DNA of 64,000 bases from Candidatus Nanoarchaeia archaeon (GCA_028717785.1 JAQUND010000001.1:62001-126000), one strand, 5' to 3'. Positions 1 to 10,042 are shown, numbered from the stretch's first letter. Notes: generated by a model not told the origin, from the sequence alone. Numbers and translations are program-made.

Positions 1-140
1 TATCAATTACTTCTGGATTTTTAAGTATAGGGGATCCATCAGTAGATGGAGCTTGGAGATTTATTGTAGATGTATCTGGTAATTTGTCAGTTCAAAAAAG
101 AATAAGTAGTAATTGGGTAGAAAAAGGAAATTTTAATTAA
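1..140 (+). CDS. 3' end of a virion (fibre or baseplate) protein, partial
   Basis: The third forward frame is open from the window edge to a TAA at 138-140, giving 45 residues that end in VEKGNFN. The peptide has alternating polar and hydrophobic residues and a DVSGNLSV segment, like the beta-rich ends of tail fibre or baseplate proteins. A fibre-like gene follows after 15 bases on the same strand. The N-terminal part lies outside the window, so the family cannot be named. Confidence 0.6.
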   Translation, partial: SITSGFLSIGDPSVDGAWRFIVDVSGNLSVQKRISSNWVEKGNFN

Positions 141-155
141 AAATAAAAAAATTAT

Positions 156-1643
156 ATGGCGTTTACAACAAATTATTTACATATAGATGGTTCTTTAATG
201 ATAGATGGTTCTATTTTTGTCGGGGAACAACCTTTTGTTAATGGAATAGATAAAGCTTCACAATCTTATGTTGATGGATCTATTAACGATTTATGGATAA
301 AAGAATATAATCAGGATGCTTCTGTAACTCATTTACAAAGTGCTATATCATCAGGACTTATTTATGGGGGTTTATTATCTATAAATACAGATGTTTCTAA
401 ATATGATATAAGTTCGGGATACGGATTTATTATAGATAATCATTCAAATCCTTTACATCCAACAATAATAGATGTTTCCTGGAATGCTAAAATAGGAAAT
501 TCTCCAATTAATTTATTAACTGAATTAGCAACTTATGTTTCTATTGATGTTTCAGGTTCAATAGTTGAAACAATTTCTCCACCAGATTCTACTCAAAGAA
601 GAAATTCTATTTATTTAGGTACTATTGTCCATTCAAATCACATAATAGTAAATGCTGTAAATAATCAGCCAGTTATTGCAATGGATTTAGCTGCTCAAGT
701 ACAAGATTTAATGCAATCTTTAGGATTTAGATCAATAAGTGGAAATCAAATTCATCCAAATGATGCTGATTTAAAAATTAAAAAAGATATTGGGGTAGCG
801 TTTAAACCCGGAGCAAATTTTCAAGTATCAAATACTCAACCTCATATGTTTACCTTAGATGCTCAATCCCCAGTAACATTTAGGTATCGTAATCAGAATT
901 CATCAGAAGGTCCAGATATTTCAGATTTAGATCCTACAACTTGGGATGCAAGCGGAACTACTACCACAATTACAAATAGTGCTTATTCTACAATACAACG
1001 AGTTTATATTTTTCCTAGTAATTTAATAAGAATCCAAAGAGGACAAAAAGTTTATACTACTTTAGCAAATGCATTCGAATCAATTTCAACAGAAACTTTT
1101 ATATTAGAAAAAAATATTGGTGATAATGCTTTATTTTTAGGAAGTATTGTTTTATCGAAAAATTGTACAGATCTTTCTGATCCAGATAGAGCAAGATTTA
1201 TTCCTGCAACAGGAATTAATTCTACTGGAATAGTAAGTTCATTTCCAACATTACAACAAAGTTATGACATTTCTAGCTCCCCTCAAATTACAGGTATATT
1301 AACTATAGATGGATCTTTATATGCTACTTCAATACCTAGTTTAAATACTCTTTTAACCCCAAATTCTTCAACAGCAACAGAAGTTAGATTTGATAAAATA
1401 CAAGGCTATATTTATGGTACTACCGATTCCCCTATAACTGATAATTTAACTATGAGTGCAAGTGATGCAATTCTTGGAGTTACAGATTTAATTATATCTA
1501 AAAAAATAGCAGAACCAACATATCCTGTTACATTTAAAAAATTATCAGGTATTTATGATACTTGTACAAATATTAACAATTTTATTTATGTTCAATATTT
1601 AGATCCATCTACACAAGTTTATACAATAAATCAAATAATTTAA
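156..1643 (+). CDS. tail fibre or baseplate-associated structural protein
   Basis: The 495-residue product is rich in Ser, Thr, Asn, Asp and Ile, with recurring short DGS/DVSGS turns (for example IDGSLMIDGS near the N-terminus). This composition is typical of beta-structured phage fibres and baseplate appendages. There is no signal peptide or membrane segment. The gene lies between another structural gene end and a deacetylase gene with an N-terminal beta domain, so the block probably encodes the host-contacting part of the tail. The ATG follows an A-rich leader without a Shine-Dalgarno sequence. I recognise no specific family, so the assignment rests on composition and position. Confidence 0.55.
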   Translation: MAFTTNYLHIDGSLMIDGSIFVGEQPFVNGIDKASQSYVDGSINDLWIKEYNQDASVTHLQSAISSGLIYGGLLSINTDVSKYDISSGYGFIIDNHSNPLHPTIIDVSWNAKIGNSPINLLTELATYVSIDVSGSIVETISPPDSTQRRNSIYLGTIVHSNHIIVNAVNNQPVIAMDLAAQVQDLMQSLGFRSISGNQIHPNDADLKIKKDIGVAFKPGANFQVSNTQPHMFTLDAQSPVTFRYRNQNSSEGPDISDLDPTTWDASGTTTTITNSAYSTIQRVYIFPSNLIRIQRGQKVYTTLANAFESISTETFILEKNIGDNALFLGSIVLSKNCTDLSDPDRARFIPATGINSTGIVSSFPTLQQSYDISSSPQITGILTIDGSLYATSIPSLNTLLTPNSSTATEVRFDKIQGYIYGTTDSPITDNLTMSASDAILGVTDLIISKKIAEPTYPVTFKKLSGIYDTCTNINNFIYVQYLDPSTQVYTINQII

Positions 1644-1649
1644 ATTTAA

Positions 1650-2861
1650 ATGTTGAGTAATAAGTTATTTTCATCTACAATTAAAAATTTAAATCTTGTT
1701 ACATCTGAAGGAACTCTTGTTGAGGGTTTTGAGATAATAGGAGATTGGACTGCACATGGTACAGGTTGTACTATTGAAGCTACTTCAAATTGTAAATCGG
1801 GTTCATCAGCTTTAAAAGTAAATTTTGTTAGTACTGCTTTTTCATATATTACAAAGGTTATTAGTCAAACCTTTTCTACAGAAAAAAATTTTATTTTTTG
1901 GGTTTATGTAGATGATAGTACTAAATTAGCTTATATCCAAATTAATTTTTCTTCAGATGGATATTCAGCTAAAAGTATGAAAATACAATTAAATGTAAGT
2001 GAAGGAACTTTAGTAAATGGTTGGAATAGAATTGTAGTTGATAAAACAAAATTTATAGTTACAGGTAGTGAAAGCTGGAGTAATACAATGAATAGATTAA
2101 TTGTTGTTGCTGTTGGTATTTCTGGTCAAAGTTCTTATGTAATATTTGATGATTTAAGAAGTAATTATACAAGTAAAGCTAAAATTGTTATAACTTTTGA
2201 TGATGGATATCAGAATGTTTATGATAATGCTATTCCTATATTAGAAGAGAATAATCAAAAAGCTGTTTTTTTTGTTCCTCATTGTAATGTTGGCTATTCT
2301 TTTTCTTGGGCTTTATCTTTAGCTGAAATGACAGAACTTTATAATAAAGGTAATGATATATGTAATCATACATGGAATCATTTGCCAGATTTAACAGCAT
2401 TAACAGATGCATCTTTGAATTACGAAATTGCTACAATGGATGATTATTTAGCTACAAATGGATTTTCTTCAAGAATATTTTTTGCATATCCTTATTATAT
2501 TTATAATGATACCGTAATAAATTATCTAAGGACTAAAGGACTTAAAATGGCACGTGCAAATGGTAGAGGAATATATCAGCCACATTTAAAAATTGATGGT
2601 AATAATTATCAATATATAATAAAAAGTGTTGAGGTAAATTCAGCTGTTTCAACTGCTACAGTACAAGGATATATAGATCAAGTAATAAATCAAAATGGAT
2701 TTCTTGTACTTTCTTTTCATCAAATAGTTGATAGTAGTGCTACCGGAACTTCTGTTTTAACTTCAGATTTTGAAATTATAAGCGATTATTTAAAAGCAAA
2801 AGAAAATGATGCATCTCTTAATGTTATAACGTTTTCAAATTATTATAAATTATTAATATAA
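1650..2861 (+). CDS. polysaccharide deacetylase (NodB fold) with N-terminal beta domain, probable virion depolymerase
   Basis: Residues about 178-400 form a carbohydrate esterase family 4 (NodB homology) domain. It has the metal-binding TFDDGY motif (Asp184, Asp185), the HTWNH motif (His240, His244) and a later LSFHQI segment. Such enzymes remove N- or O-acetyl groups from surface glycans or peptidoglycan. Residues about 15-170 look like a beta-sandwich carbohydrate-binding or fibre-attachment module (YVIFDDLR at its end). The gene sits 6 bases after a fibre-like gene and ahead of the neck and terminase genes, so I infer a tail-associated enzyme that modifies capsule or O-antigen during adsorption. 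The family call is firm; the virion location is inferred. Confidence 0.85.
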   Translation: MLSNKLFSSTIKNLNLVTSEGTLVEGFEIIGDWTAHGTGCTIEATSNCKSGSSALKVNFVSTAFSYITKVISQTFSTEKNFIFWVYVDDSTKLAYIQINFSSDGYSAKSMKIQLNVSEGTLVNGWNRIVVDKTKFIVTGSESWSNTMNRLIVVAVGISGQSSYVIFDDLRSNYTSKAKIVITFDDGYQNVYDNAIPILEENNQKAVFFVPHCNVGYSFSWALSLAEMTELYNKGNDICNHTWNHLPDLTALTDASLNYEIATMDDYLATNGFSSRIFFAYPYYIYNDTVINYLRTKGLKMARANGRGIYQPHLKIDGNNYQYIIKSVEVNSAVSTATVQGYIDQVINQNGFLVLSFHQIVDSSATGTSVLTSDFEIISDYLKAKENDASLNVITFSNYYKLLI

Positions 2862-2866
2862 ATTTT

Positions 2867-3118
2867 ATGAAAAATAAAATATTAATTATTTTTTATGCTT
2901 ATAAAAATTTATTTGCTGAATGGTTAAGTCTTCTTGATCCTCAAAAAAGAAAAATATTTAATAAAAGATTAAAAATATGTAAAGAATGTTCTTATCAAAA
3001 TAAAAAATTAAAAATTTGTTCTATTTGTAATTGTCCAATAGTACCTAAAACTAGAGGAGATTATGATATTGATGAAAATGGGCTAACTATTTATGGATGT
3101 CCGAAAAAATATTGGTAA
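2867..3118 (+). CDS. small cysteine-rich protein, possible zinc ribbon
   Basis: This 83-residue protein has a hydrophobic N-terminus (MKNKILIIFYAY) and a cysteine cluster, CKEC, then CSICNC, then a final YGCP. The spacing of paired CxxC motifs suggests one bound zinc. It follows the deacetylase gene after 5 bases and is the last gene before a terminator, so it is cotranscribed with the fibre block. Its role is unknown. Small Cys4 proteins occur near tail genes in other T4-like phages, but I cannot tie this one to a named family. Confidence 0.6.
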   Translation: MKNKILIIFYAYKNLFAEWLSLLDPQKRKIFNKRLKICKECSYQNKKLKICSICNCPIVPKTRGDYDIDENGLTIYGCPKKYW

Positions 3119-3135
3119 GAATAATATAAAAATAG

Positions 3136-3161
3136 GGGGATTTTAATAAATCCCTTTTTTT
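3136..3161 (+). terminator. intrinsic terminator after the fibre/deacetylase operon
   Basis: A GGGATTT stem, TAAT loop and AAATCCC arm are followed by seven T. The hairpin starts 18 bases after the stop of the cysteine-rich gene and is followed directly by a late-promoter-like element. Confidence 0.8.
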
Positions 3162-3164
3162 GTC

Positions 3165-3181
3165 GGATAAATAAATAAAAC
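3165..3181 (+). promoter_or_regulatory. late-promoter-like element GGATAAATAAATAAAAC
   Basis: The element lies between a terminator and the neck-protein ATG at 3192. It resembles the T4 late -10 box TATAAATA, and nearly the same string (GGATAAATAAATAAAA) lies upstream of the minus-strand gene that starts at 31676. Promoter function is inferred from repetition and position. Confidence 0.5.
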
Positions 3182-3191
3182 AATTAAGTAT

Positions 3192-4835
3192 ATGGCAGAT
3201 TGTACTGATCCTAAAAATCAAACTTTAAGTGGAGCATTTCCAGGTCAACAGGGAGCAAATACTGGGGTTATTCAGGATATTCCTTCAAATAATCTTTTTA
3301 ACTTAAATAATATTCTTTCTGCTGTACAAACTTATAATGCATTTAATAGTGTTGCAAATCAAATGTTTGGAATTGAATCCAGATGGTTTAGAGCTATTCC
3401 TCAACAAAGATCTAAAGATGTTATTTTTCAAGAATATACTCTTTCATGTGTAGAAGATACCCCTCTTTGTATAAAAGTTGTAGTTAATACTGAAACTTTT
3501 CCAGATAGTAAATATCAATATGATCTTATGGGTCTTGAATATGAAGTTCCTGCTGAAATTCAGATTGATAAAAAATATTGGGAAAGTATAGCAGGATTTG
3601 GAACTGCTCCTCAAAAAAAAGATATTGTTTATCTTGTTATTCCAAATAAATTATACCAAGTTGAAAGTGCTTATTTAAAAAGAGGATTTATGGAACAAGA
3701 AACTACTTGGGTAATTAACCTTAAAAAATACAGTCCAGAAGCTTCTAGAAGAGAAGGTTCAGAACTTAAAGATACTATTGATAAATATACTGTTAGTGAA
3801 TCAGAAATATTTGGGTTAGCTATATCTAATGATATTGAAAAAATTGTAGATGATAAACAAATGAATCCATTTAATTCAACTTCTAGAGATTTTTATAAAG
3901 AAATGGATAGTAAACTTAAAATTATTCCATATAATTTAGATATAAGTGGAGTAATTGCTGCTCAAGCTTTTTATGATTTAAATACTTCATCAGTATATAA
4001 TGCTATAACTTATAAGGATTCTTCAGATGCTATAACTAAATCTGATGATCGTTCTGTTACTGCATGGATTTATACAAAAACTTTAGATACAAAAGAATAT
4101 GATGTTGTATCAATAATTAAGGATCTTACTCTTACATCACCAGCAAATTATAAAATAAAAGTATTAGGAACTAAAAGATTTCAATTAGGGGATACTTTTA
4201 ATATTTATAGATCGGGAGCTTTAAATTTTTATGCTACTGTTATTGATGATGGTAGTTCAAATGGAGGAATATATTGGTGTAAAATAGATGAAGATGTGGA
4301 AACTTATTTAAATTCTCTTAATGCTAATTGGTCTTCTGCAAAAAATTATAAATTAAAAGTTCATAACCCTATTAATATTATTGATGGTATAAATGAAACA
4401 GGACATAGTTTCATGGTAAATATATATGCTAATCAATATATTAAAATAATATATGGTTCACAAGAATCTGTAATGGCTATGAATACTAAATTAACAGATA
4501 ATTCATGGTATGGTATAGTAGCTAATATAGGAAATTCTTGGAGTCAATTTAATACTCAAATTTGGAAACCTTCAAATTCAAATTATGGAGATAAATTAAC
4601 TAGTTTATTTTCAAAAACAACTTCATTGATTCCTGAAGATGTTAATATTGAAAAATATGCTGTTAATAAATCTGAAGCTTATATTACAAACATAAGGGTC
4701 TTCAAATGTACTATAGAAGATGAAAAACAACCTCTTGAATTACTTAGTTATTTTTCAAAGGATGCTGATCAAGCAGTTTTGTTAGATAATGCTGATCCAA
4801 GATTTGGAGCACCTTATATATCAAGACAGCGATAA
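3192..4835 (+). CDS. neck protein, gp14-like, with long C-terminal beta extension
   Basis: Residues about 55-205 follow the pattern of T4 gp14, the neck protein that joins head and tail. There is an IESRWFRAIPQQ segment where gp14 has its VPREYV region, then a KKDIVYLVIPNKLYQVE stretch corresponding to the gp14 GDLIYFPMDNSLFEI region. The product is 547 residues against 256 for T4 gp14. The extra C-terminal part (about 255-545) is beta-rich with SVTAWIYTKT and SWYGIVANIG segments, like a LamG/concanavalin-type sandwich. The position just upstream of both terminase subunits matches the T4 order. The gp14 relation is by eye and should be checked by profile search; the extension could make whiskers or collar decorations. 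Confidence 0.6.
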   Translation: MADCTDPKNQTLSGAFPGQQGANTGVIQDIPSNNLFNLNNILSAVQTYNAFNSVANQMFGIESRWFRAIPQQRSKDVIFQEYTLSCVEDTPLCIKVVVNTETFPDSKYQYDLMGLEYEVPAEIQIDKKYWESIAGFGTAPQKKDIVYLVIPNKLYQVESAYLKRGFMEQETTWVINLKKYSPEASRREGSELKDTIDKYTVSESEIFGLAISNDIEKIVDDKQMNPFNSTSRDFYKEMDSKLKIIPYNLDISGVIAAQAFYDLNTSSVYNAITYKDSSDAITKSDDRSVTAWIYTKTLDTKEYDVVSIIKDLTLTSPANYKIKVLGTKRFQLGDTFNIYRSGALNFYATVIDDGSSNGGIYWCKIDEDVETYLNSLNANWSSAKNYKLKVHNPINIIDGINETGHSFMVNIYANQYIKIIYGSQESVMAMNTKLTDNSWYGIVANIGNSWSQFNTQIWKPSNSNYGDKLTSLFSKTTSLIPEDVNIEKYAVNKSEAYITNIRVFKCTIEDEKQPLELLSYFSKDADQAVLLDNADPRFGAPYISRQR

Positions 4836-4864
4836 TTATTATTTAGATACCAATTAATTAAAAT

Positions 4865-5500
4865 ATGAAAATACATGAACAAGCAGATGAATTAGAAAAA
4901 ATGATAGCTTCTGCAGATGAAAATATTTCTAGAAATGTTGCTCCTTTAGGAGAAAATATTCCAGGTTTAGCAATGGAACCTACTTTTGATCTTGATTTTG
5001 ATCAATTAAGAAAAGAATGTGATGGCAAAGCTAGAAAAATGATAAAAAATGCTACTGGTTTTATGCTTTCTGATGAAATGATCAAACAAAATCCATATCT
5101 TAAAAATAAAATGCAAGTAGATATAATTTCTTTATCTGGTATGCTTTATCAGCTTAAAGTAAATGAAACTATGCAAGAAACACTTATGGAAGAAGTACGT
5201 AGTGGAGCTGCCCATCCACGTATGTTTGAAGTATTTGGTCAGCTTAGTAAAACCATAGGTGAATTAAATAAACAACTTTTGCAAACTGTTGAAGCTATTA
5301 AATCTACATATAAAGATGCTAAATTTGATATTAAAGAAAAAGAAGAAGATCTTAAAGCTATTGGGCCAGGTCAAAATGGTATAACTCGAAATGCTAAAGG
5401 AATTATTGCTTTAGGAACTAAAGAATTAATAAATGAAACCAAAAAACTTAAAGCAGGTATAGAAAATAAAGTTGAAGATGCTCAAATAGTTAAGGAATAA
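4865..5500 (+). CDS. terminase small subunit, gp16-like
   Basis: The 211-residue, mainly helical protein lies immediately upstream of the large terminase gene, as gene 16 does in T4. Its central HPRMFEVFGQLSKTIGELNK segment aligns well with the SPRHMEVFATLMGQ segment of T4 gp16, in the coiled-coil core that forms the oligomeric ring. T4 gp16 has 164 residues; the surplus here is at the N-terminus (acidic, with an ENIPGLAMEP segment). In T4 this subunit stimulates the gp17 ATPase and starts packaging. The start ATG follows an AT-rich leader. Confidence 0.8.
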   Translation: MKIHEQADELEKMIASADENISRNVAPLGENIPGLAMEPTFDLDFDQLRKECDGKARKMIKNATGFMLSDEMIKQNPYLKNKMQVDIISLSGMLYQLKVNETMQETLMEEVRSGAAHPRMFEVFGQLSKTIGELNKQLLQTVEAIKSTYKDAKFDIKEKEEDLKAIGPGQNGITRNAKGIIALGTKELINETKKLKAGIENKVEDAQIVKE

Positions 5501-5528
5501 TAGATATATATGTTAAAACTACGTTAAA

Positions 5529-7472
5529 ATGCCTCATAATTTAATATGGAATACTCAATTAGTAAATGAAACTTTAGAAAATCTTCGATATGGTGCAGAT
5601 GTAAATCTTTCATGTTTTCATGAAAGAGACCCCGAATTAAAAGGAGATAATGTATTATTTCAATTAACAAATGAAGAAGAAGAAGAATTTATAAAATGTT
5701 CTCAAGATATTGAATATTTTGTAGAAACTTATTGTCAATTTTTAACTGACTTAGGTAGAAAAACAGTAGAATTAAGAGATTCTCAAAGGGATATACTTAA
5801 TACAATAGGAGAAGAAGTTTGGATTCCTAAAATTAATGATTTAGGGCCAAAAGTCCGTAATTATATTTTAATGGCTTCTCGTCAAACTGGAAAAACTACA
5901 ACTATTTCAGCTTTTTTTGCATGGTATCTTTGTTTTCATACTGATAGAAATCTTTTAATACTTGCTAATAAACAACAAACTACTACAGAAATTGTTGATA
6001 AAGTTGTGAAAGTTTTTAGAGGTCTTCCTTTTTTTATGAAACCCGGAATAAAATCAATAGGGGCTTTAGGATTTAGGTTAGATAATGGATGTATGCTTAC
6101 ATCTCAAGCAACTACAAAAACCGCAGCTATTGGTTTTGCAATCCATGTATTATACATAGATGAGTTTGCCCATATTAATCAAAAGATGGTAAAATCTTTT
6201 TGGAGATCTGTTTATCCAACACTTTCATCTTCTCTTGTATCTCAATGTATTATATCGTCTACTCCTGATGGTATGGATAATCTTTTCTTTGAAATATGGG
6301 ATAAAGCTGAAAAAGGTAAAAATTCATTCATTTCTAAACGGGTAGATTATTGGGAAGTTCCAGGTCATGATGATGAATGGGCAGAAAAAACAAAGGCAGA
6401 TTTTGGAGAAGAAGAATTTGCACAAGAATTTGAACTTTCATTTGATAGAAAATCTAATCTTTTATTATCGGGATCTCAATTATCTTGGATAAAAAGAATT
6501 GAGAAAAAATATAAATATTATACTTTGGAAAAATCAGAATTAGATGATTTAGTTTATAAAAATACTTTAACCTGGCATCCCGATTTTGATCCTAATGATA
6601 GTTTTTCTTCTAACACTGATAGATTTGTATTAATAAATGATTTAGCAGAAGGAAAAGAAGAAGATGAAAGTAAAGATAATGATTATAATATTACACTTAT
6701 TTATAAAGTAGAACCAAGATCTATATCTAAATTAAAACTTTTAAGGAAAGATGAAAAAATCATCCAAAATATGTTTCGATTTAAACAGGTTGGAATATTT
6801 AGAGATAATATTGGGGATGAAGAAATTATGGCTAAAGCTGTTAAAGCTATAGTATTTGATCAATTTAATGAAGAAATAGTAAAAATTGTTACTGAAATGA
6901 ATTTTAATGGTAAAAATTTTATTAATAAAATTTCTGATCATGACAAATTTTTTGATGGAATGTTAATGCATTCTTATCATACAGTTCCCGTTCCTGGTGA
7001 ACATACAAGGAAAAAAGCGGGGTTTAAAACTACTTCTAATAAGGATTATTTTTGCAAATTAGGTAAAAAGCTTATAGATAAAAAGATTATTATACCAAGT
7101 GATAAAATAACTGTATCTGAATTTGGAGCTTTTGGTAAAGTTAAAGGAGGATGGAAAGGAATAGCTAAACATGATGATGCAGCATTATCTTGTCTTAATT
7201 TATCTCGTTTTTATGAAGAACCTGAATATGCAGATTGGCTTTTTGATTTTTTAGAAGAAATGCCAAATTCAAATGTAAAAAAATATATTAATTTCTTATT
7301 ATCAAATCCTGTTGAAACTGAATCTGAAATATCTGATGAAACTTTTTCTGCTTTATATAATAATGAAAATTCTGAAACCGAAGAAATTATGAAGATTTTT
7401 AATGAAAATCATAATTCAACAAGATATCCAGGTATGGGTCTTCCTTGGAAATCTAACGTAGGAAGAAGATAA
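5529..7472 (+). CDS. terminase large subunit, gp17-like packaging ATPase-nuclease
   Basis: This 647-residue protein has the full two-domain gp17 layout. The N-terminal ATPase carries Walker A SRQTGKTT (117-124), Walker B VLYIDEFAHI with Asp211/Glu212, and the coupling motif SSTPDG (243-248). The C-terminal RNase H-fold nuclease begins with INDLAEGK (Asp371), matching the DLSEG motif of T4 gp17, and has the late acidic HDD (548-550). It pumps DNA into proheads at the portal and cuts concatemers. Length and motif spacing match T4 gp17 (610 residues), with no truncation. Confidence 0.97.
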   Translation: MPHNLIWNTQLVNETLENLRYGADVNLSCFHERDPELKGDNVLFQLTNEEEEEFIKCSQDIEYFVETYCQFLTDLGRKTVELRDSQRDILNTIGEEVWIPKINDLGPKVRNYILMASRQTGKTTTISAFFAWYLCFHTDRNLLILANKQQTTTEIVDKVVKVFRGLPFFMKPGIKSIGALGFRLDNGCMLTSQATTKTAAIGFAIHVLYIDEFAHINQKMVKSFWRSVYPTLSSSLVSQCIISSTPDGMDNLFFEIWDKAEKGKNSFISKRVDYWEVPGHDDEWAEKTKADFGEEEFAQEFELSFDRKSNLLLSGSQLSWIKRIEKKYKYYTLEKSELDDLVYKNTLTWHPDFDPNDSFSSNTDRFVLINDLAEGKEEDESKDNDYNITLIYKVEPRSISKLKLLRKDEKIIQNMFRFKQVGIFRDNIGDEEIMAKAVKAIVFDQFNEEIVKIVTEMNFNGKNFINKISDHDKFFDGMLMHSYHTVPVPGEHTRKKAGFKTTSNKDYFCKLGKKLIDKKIIIPSDKITVSEFGAFGKVKGGWKGIAKHDDAALSCLNLSRFYEEPEYADWLFDFLEEMPNSNVKKYINFLLSNPVETESEISDETFSALYNNENSETEEIMKIFNENHNSTRYPGMGLPWKSNVGRR

Positions 7473-7588
7473 AAAAGTTAAATCAGCAGGTTTTTAAAAT
7501 TGATATATAATAAAAAGAGATTATTTAAACTATAAAGATATTTCTCATATTTTTATGTGAATAAATAATAAAAATAATAGAATTTAAT

Positions 7589-10042
7589 ATGGCTAAATTA
7601 GCATTAGACCTTTCTCAATTTAAATCTGCTGGTGTATATACAGTTGAAATTGATCAATCAGAAAGAATTACAGTTTCTACTCAATCTCTTAGATTAGTTG
7701 CTGGATTTTCAAAAATAGGGCCTTTTAATGCCCCTGCATTTATCCGTTCAACTAGAGATCGTCAGAAATTTTTTGGAGATATAGATAAAAAACTAGAAAG
7801 AAAAGGATCTTTTTTCCAAAGATCTATTGATACTTGTCTTTTACAATCACCTGTTTTTGCTATCAATCTACTTAATGTAGGAAATGATCCATCAACAGAA
7901 AGTACAAATTTTATTTCATTATCATTAGCTAGTGATGCTTCTAATAATGGTATTTATAGTAGTCCTTATATTAATTATTATAACAGAGAAAAATTTTGGA
8001 ATGCTGATTCCGAATATTTATTAGGTCTTGCAGGAAATAAAGAAGGAACTCCTAATGTTCCAGAAAGCACTTCATTATTTCAGGTTGCTAATGTTGGAAC
8101 TAGAGATTTAACAGTTATTATAAGAAAAGCAGTAGGTCTTCAAGGATACAGTATTCCTGCTAAAGATTGGTATGGAACTGATACTGCTATTCCTTATGAA
8201 TGGATTCGTCCTTATGATTTAATTAAAGATTTCTTTGTACAAATTATTGCTTTTGAAGGTAATTGGACAAATACTCTTAATCTTTCTTCAGATCCTATAT
8301 TTTCAGCTTATTTCAATATTAATGGAATGATTCCTTCAAAACTTAATGATTTTTTAAATCTTCCACAAGTTAATCTTATAGGTTCTTGGATAGGAACTAT
8401 TATTCCGGATTTTAGAGATCAAACAGGAGCTAATCAATATATTGAAGATATTGTAAATTCAGCTGTTTCTTTAACAGGCGTTTTAATAAATGTTAATCAG
8501 GATGCTCTTGATCAACTTATATGGGATGAAACTAGTGATGAATGGGAAATTGGAGATGGATCTTCAGTAGATGCTGCTAAATACGTAATAGATTTAGTTG
8601 GACATGGACTTATTGATAAAGTAGGTGTAAAATATATTCCTTTTTTGAGTTATGATATATCTGTAGCAGATAATGTTATCCATTCAACTCTTGGTATTAA
8701 TCTTATGGATGGTACTGGAAAGAAATTTTCAATGGATACATCTTCTTTTCAAAATTTGATAACTGTAGGAACTTATGTTAAAAAAGATAATGATAATGGC
8801 CATCTTCCTTCTGGAGTTACTTATGTAACTTCAAAAATTTATGATGGTTCTACTTATATTTTTGAAACAGCTGAACCTGTTTGGAATTATTTAAATAATG
8901 AAGCTTCTATTTTTATTCAAAAACCTATTGATGATGCTTCAATAACTACATTTTATAAATTATTTAAACTTGGAGGTCTTCATCTTACTTCTAATCATCT
9001 TCCTGGCTTTACTACAACTGGACAGCCAAATGTAGAAGAAGGTATTGAAAAAATTTATTCAATGTTAGAAGATCCAGGAATTTTAAGGGGTCTTACTAAT
9101 CCAGATATGATTAATTATCGTTATGTTGTTGATACTATGGCTTATGGATTAAGACCTAATTTAGGAGGTAAAGTTTATCTTTCTCGTCTTGCTAAGAAAA
9201 GAGGAAAAACTACTGCTATTTTAAGTGCTCCTTCTATGACTCAATTTTCAACTTCACAGGATCCTTATTTCTGCGATTCATTTATTTCGGGGGTAGATCC
9301 AAAACCTATTTTTAATACTGCATATATTCCTCAAGGAGGTAATCCTGAAATGCCTCGTTCATTTAGATTTACTTTACCTGATGAAGATAATGGATCTAAA
9401 TTTACTGGAGTTTTTGGACCATTCTTAAAATATATTGATGGTGATAATATTCTTTTAATTCCACCTGCAGCAGATATTTCTAATAGTTTTGTTAGAAAAT
9501 TTTTAGGAGGAAATCCTTATGCAATTGTTGCTAATAAAAATGGTATTGTTTCTAATCCTAATTTAGGAGGAGTAGAATATCTATTAGATCAAACTGATAG
9601 AAATTATCTTGAACCTTTTGGATTTAATTCAATTATTGAAAGAACATCAACAGGGGAAGTACTTATTTATGCTAATAGAACAGCATATCAAACTGTAAAA
9701 AGTGATTTTAATTATTTACATGTTAGAGAACTTTTAAATACCATTGAATTACAAGTAGATGAAGTTTTAAAGAACTTTGTCTTCGATTATAATAACCCAG
9801 TTACTAGATTAACCATTATAAATGCTGTAACCCCAATTTTGGAAAGTATTAAAGATGCTGGGGCTCTTTCTAAATATGAAATTACAATGGATGAAAGTAA
9901 TAATACTCCTGATATAATAGACGAGGCTTTTGCAATTATTGATATTGGAGTTTGGGTTAACAAAGGTATGGAAAAAATTATTCAGAGAATTACCGTTAAT
10001 AAAACTGGTGGTACTAGCTCTGGTAGTTCTACCACAGTTTAA
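7589..10042 (+). CDS. contractile tail sheath protein, gp18-like
   Basis: The N-terminus FKSAGVYTVEIDQSE matches the conserved start of tail sheath proteins (PGVYxxEID). The C-terminal region contains the NYLHVRELLNTIE and DIGVWVNKGMEKIIQRI segments typical of the conserved sheath domain. It is followed after 30 bases by the tail-tube gene, as in T4 (18-19). At 817 residues it is longer than T4 gp18 (659); the extra length is in the central variable domains exposed on the tail surface. The C-terminus is a short Gly/Ser/Thr tail. The upstream 116-base gap holds AT-rich, promoter-like sequence. Confidence 0.93.
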   Translation: MAKLALDLSQFKSAGVYTVEIDQSERITVSTQSLRLVAGFSKIGPFNAPAFIRSTRDRQKFFGDIDKKLERKGSFFQRSIDTCLLQSPVFAINLLNVGNDPSTESTNFISLSLASDASNNGIYSSPYINYYNREKFWNADSEYLLGLAGNKEGTPNVPESTSLFQVANVGTRDLTVIIRKAVGLQGYSIPAKDWYGTDTAIPYEWIRPYDLIKDFFVQIIAFEGNWTNTLNLSSDPIFSAYFNINGMIPSKLNDFLNLPQVNLIGSWIGTIIPDFRDQTGANQYIEDIVNSAVSLTGVLINVNQDALDQLIWDETSDEWEIGDGSSVDAAKYVIDLVGHGLIDKVGVKYIPFLSYDISVADNVIHSTLGINLMDGTGKKFSMDTSSFQNLITVGTYVKKDNDNGHLPSGVTYVTSKIYDGSTYIFETAEPVWNYLNNEASIFIQKPIDDASITTFYKLFKLGGLHLTSNHLPGFTTTGQPNVEEGIEKIYSMLEDPGILRGLTNPDMINYRYVVDTMAYGLRPNLGGKVYLSRLAKKRGKTTAILSAPSMTQFSTSQDPYFCDSFISGVDPKPIFNTAYIPQGGNPEMPRSFRFTLPDEDNGSKFTGVFGPFLKYIDGDNILLIPPAADISNSFVRKFLGGNPYAIVANKNGIVSNPNLGGVEYLLDQTDRNYLEPFGFNSIIERTSTGEVLIYANRTAYQTVKSDFNYLHVRELLNTIELQVDEVLKNFVFDYNNPVTRLTIINAVTPILESIKDAGALSKYEITMDESNNTPDIIDEAFAIIDIGVWVNKGMEKIIQRITVNKTGGTSSGSSTTV

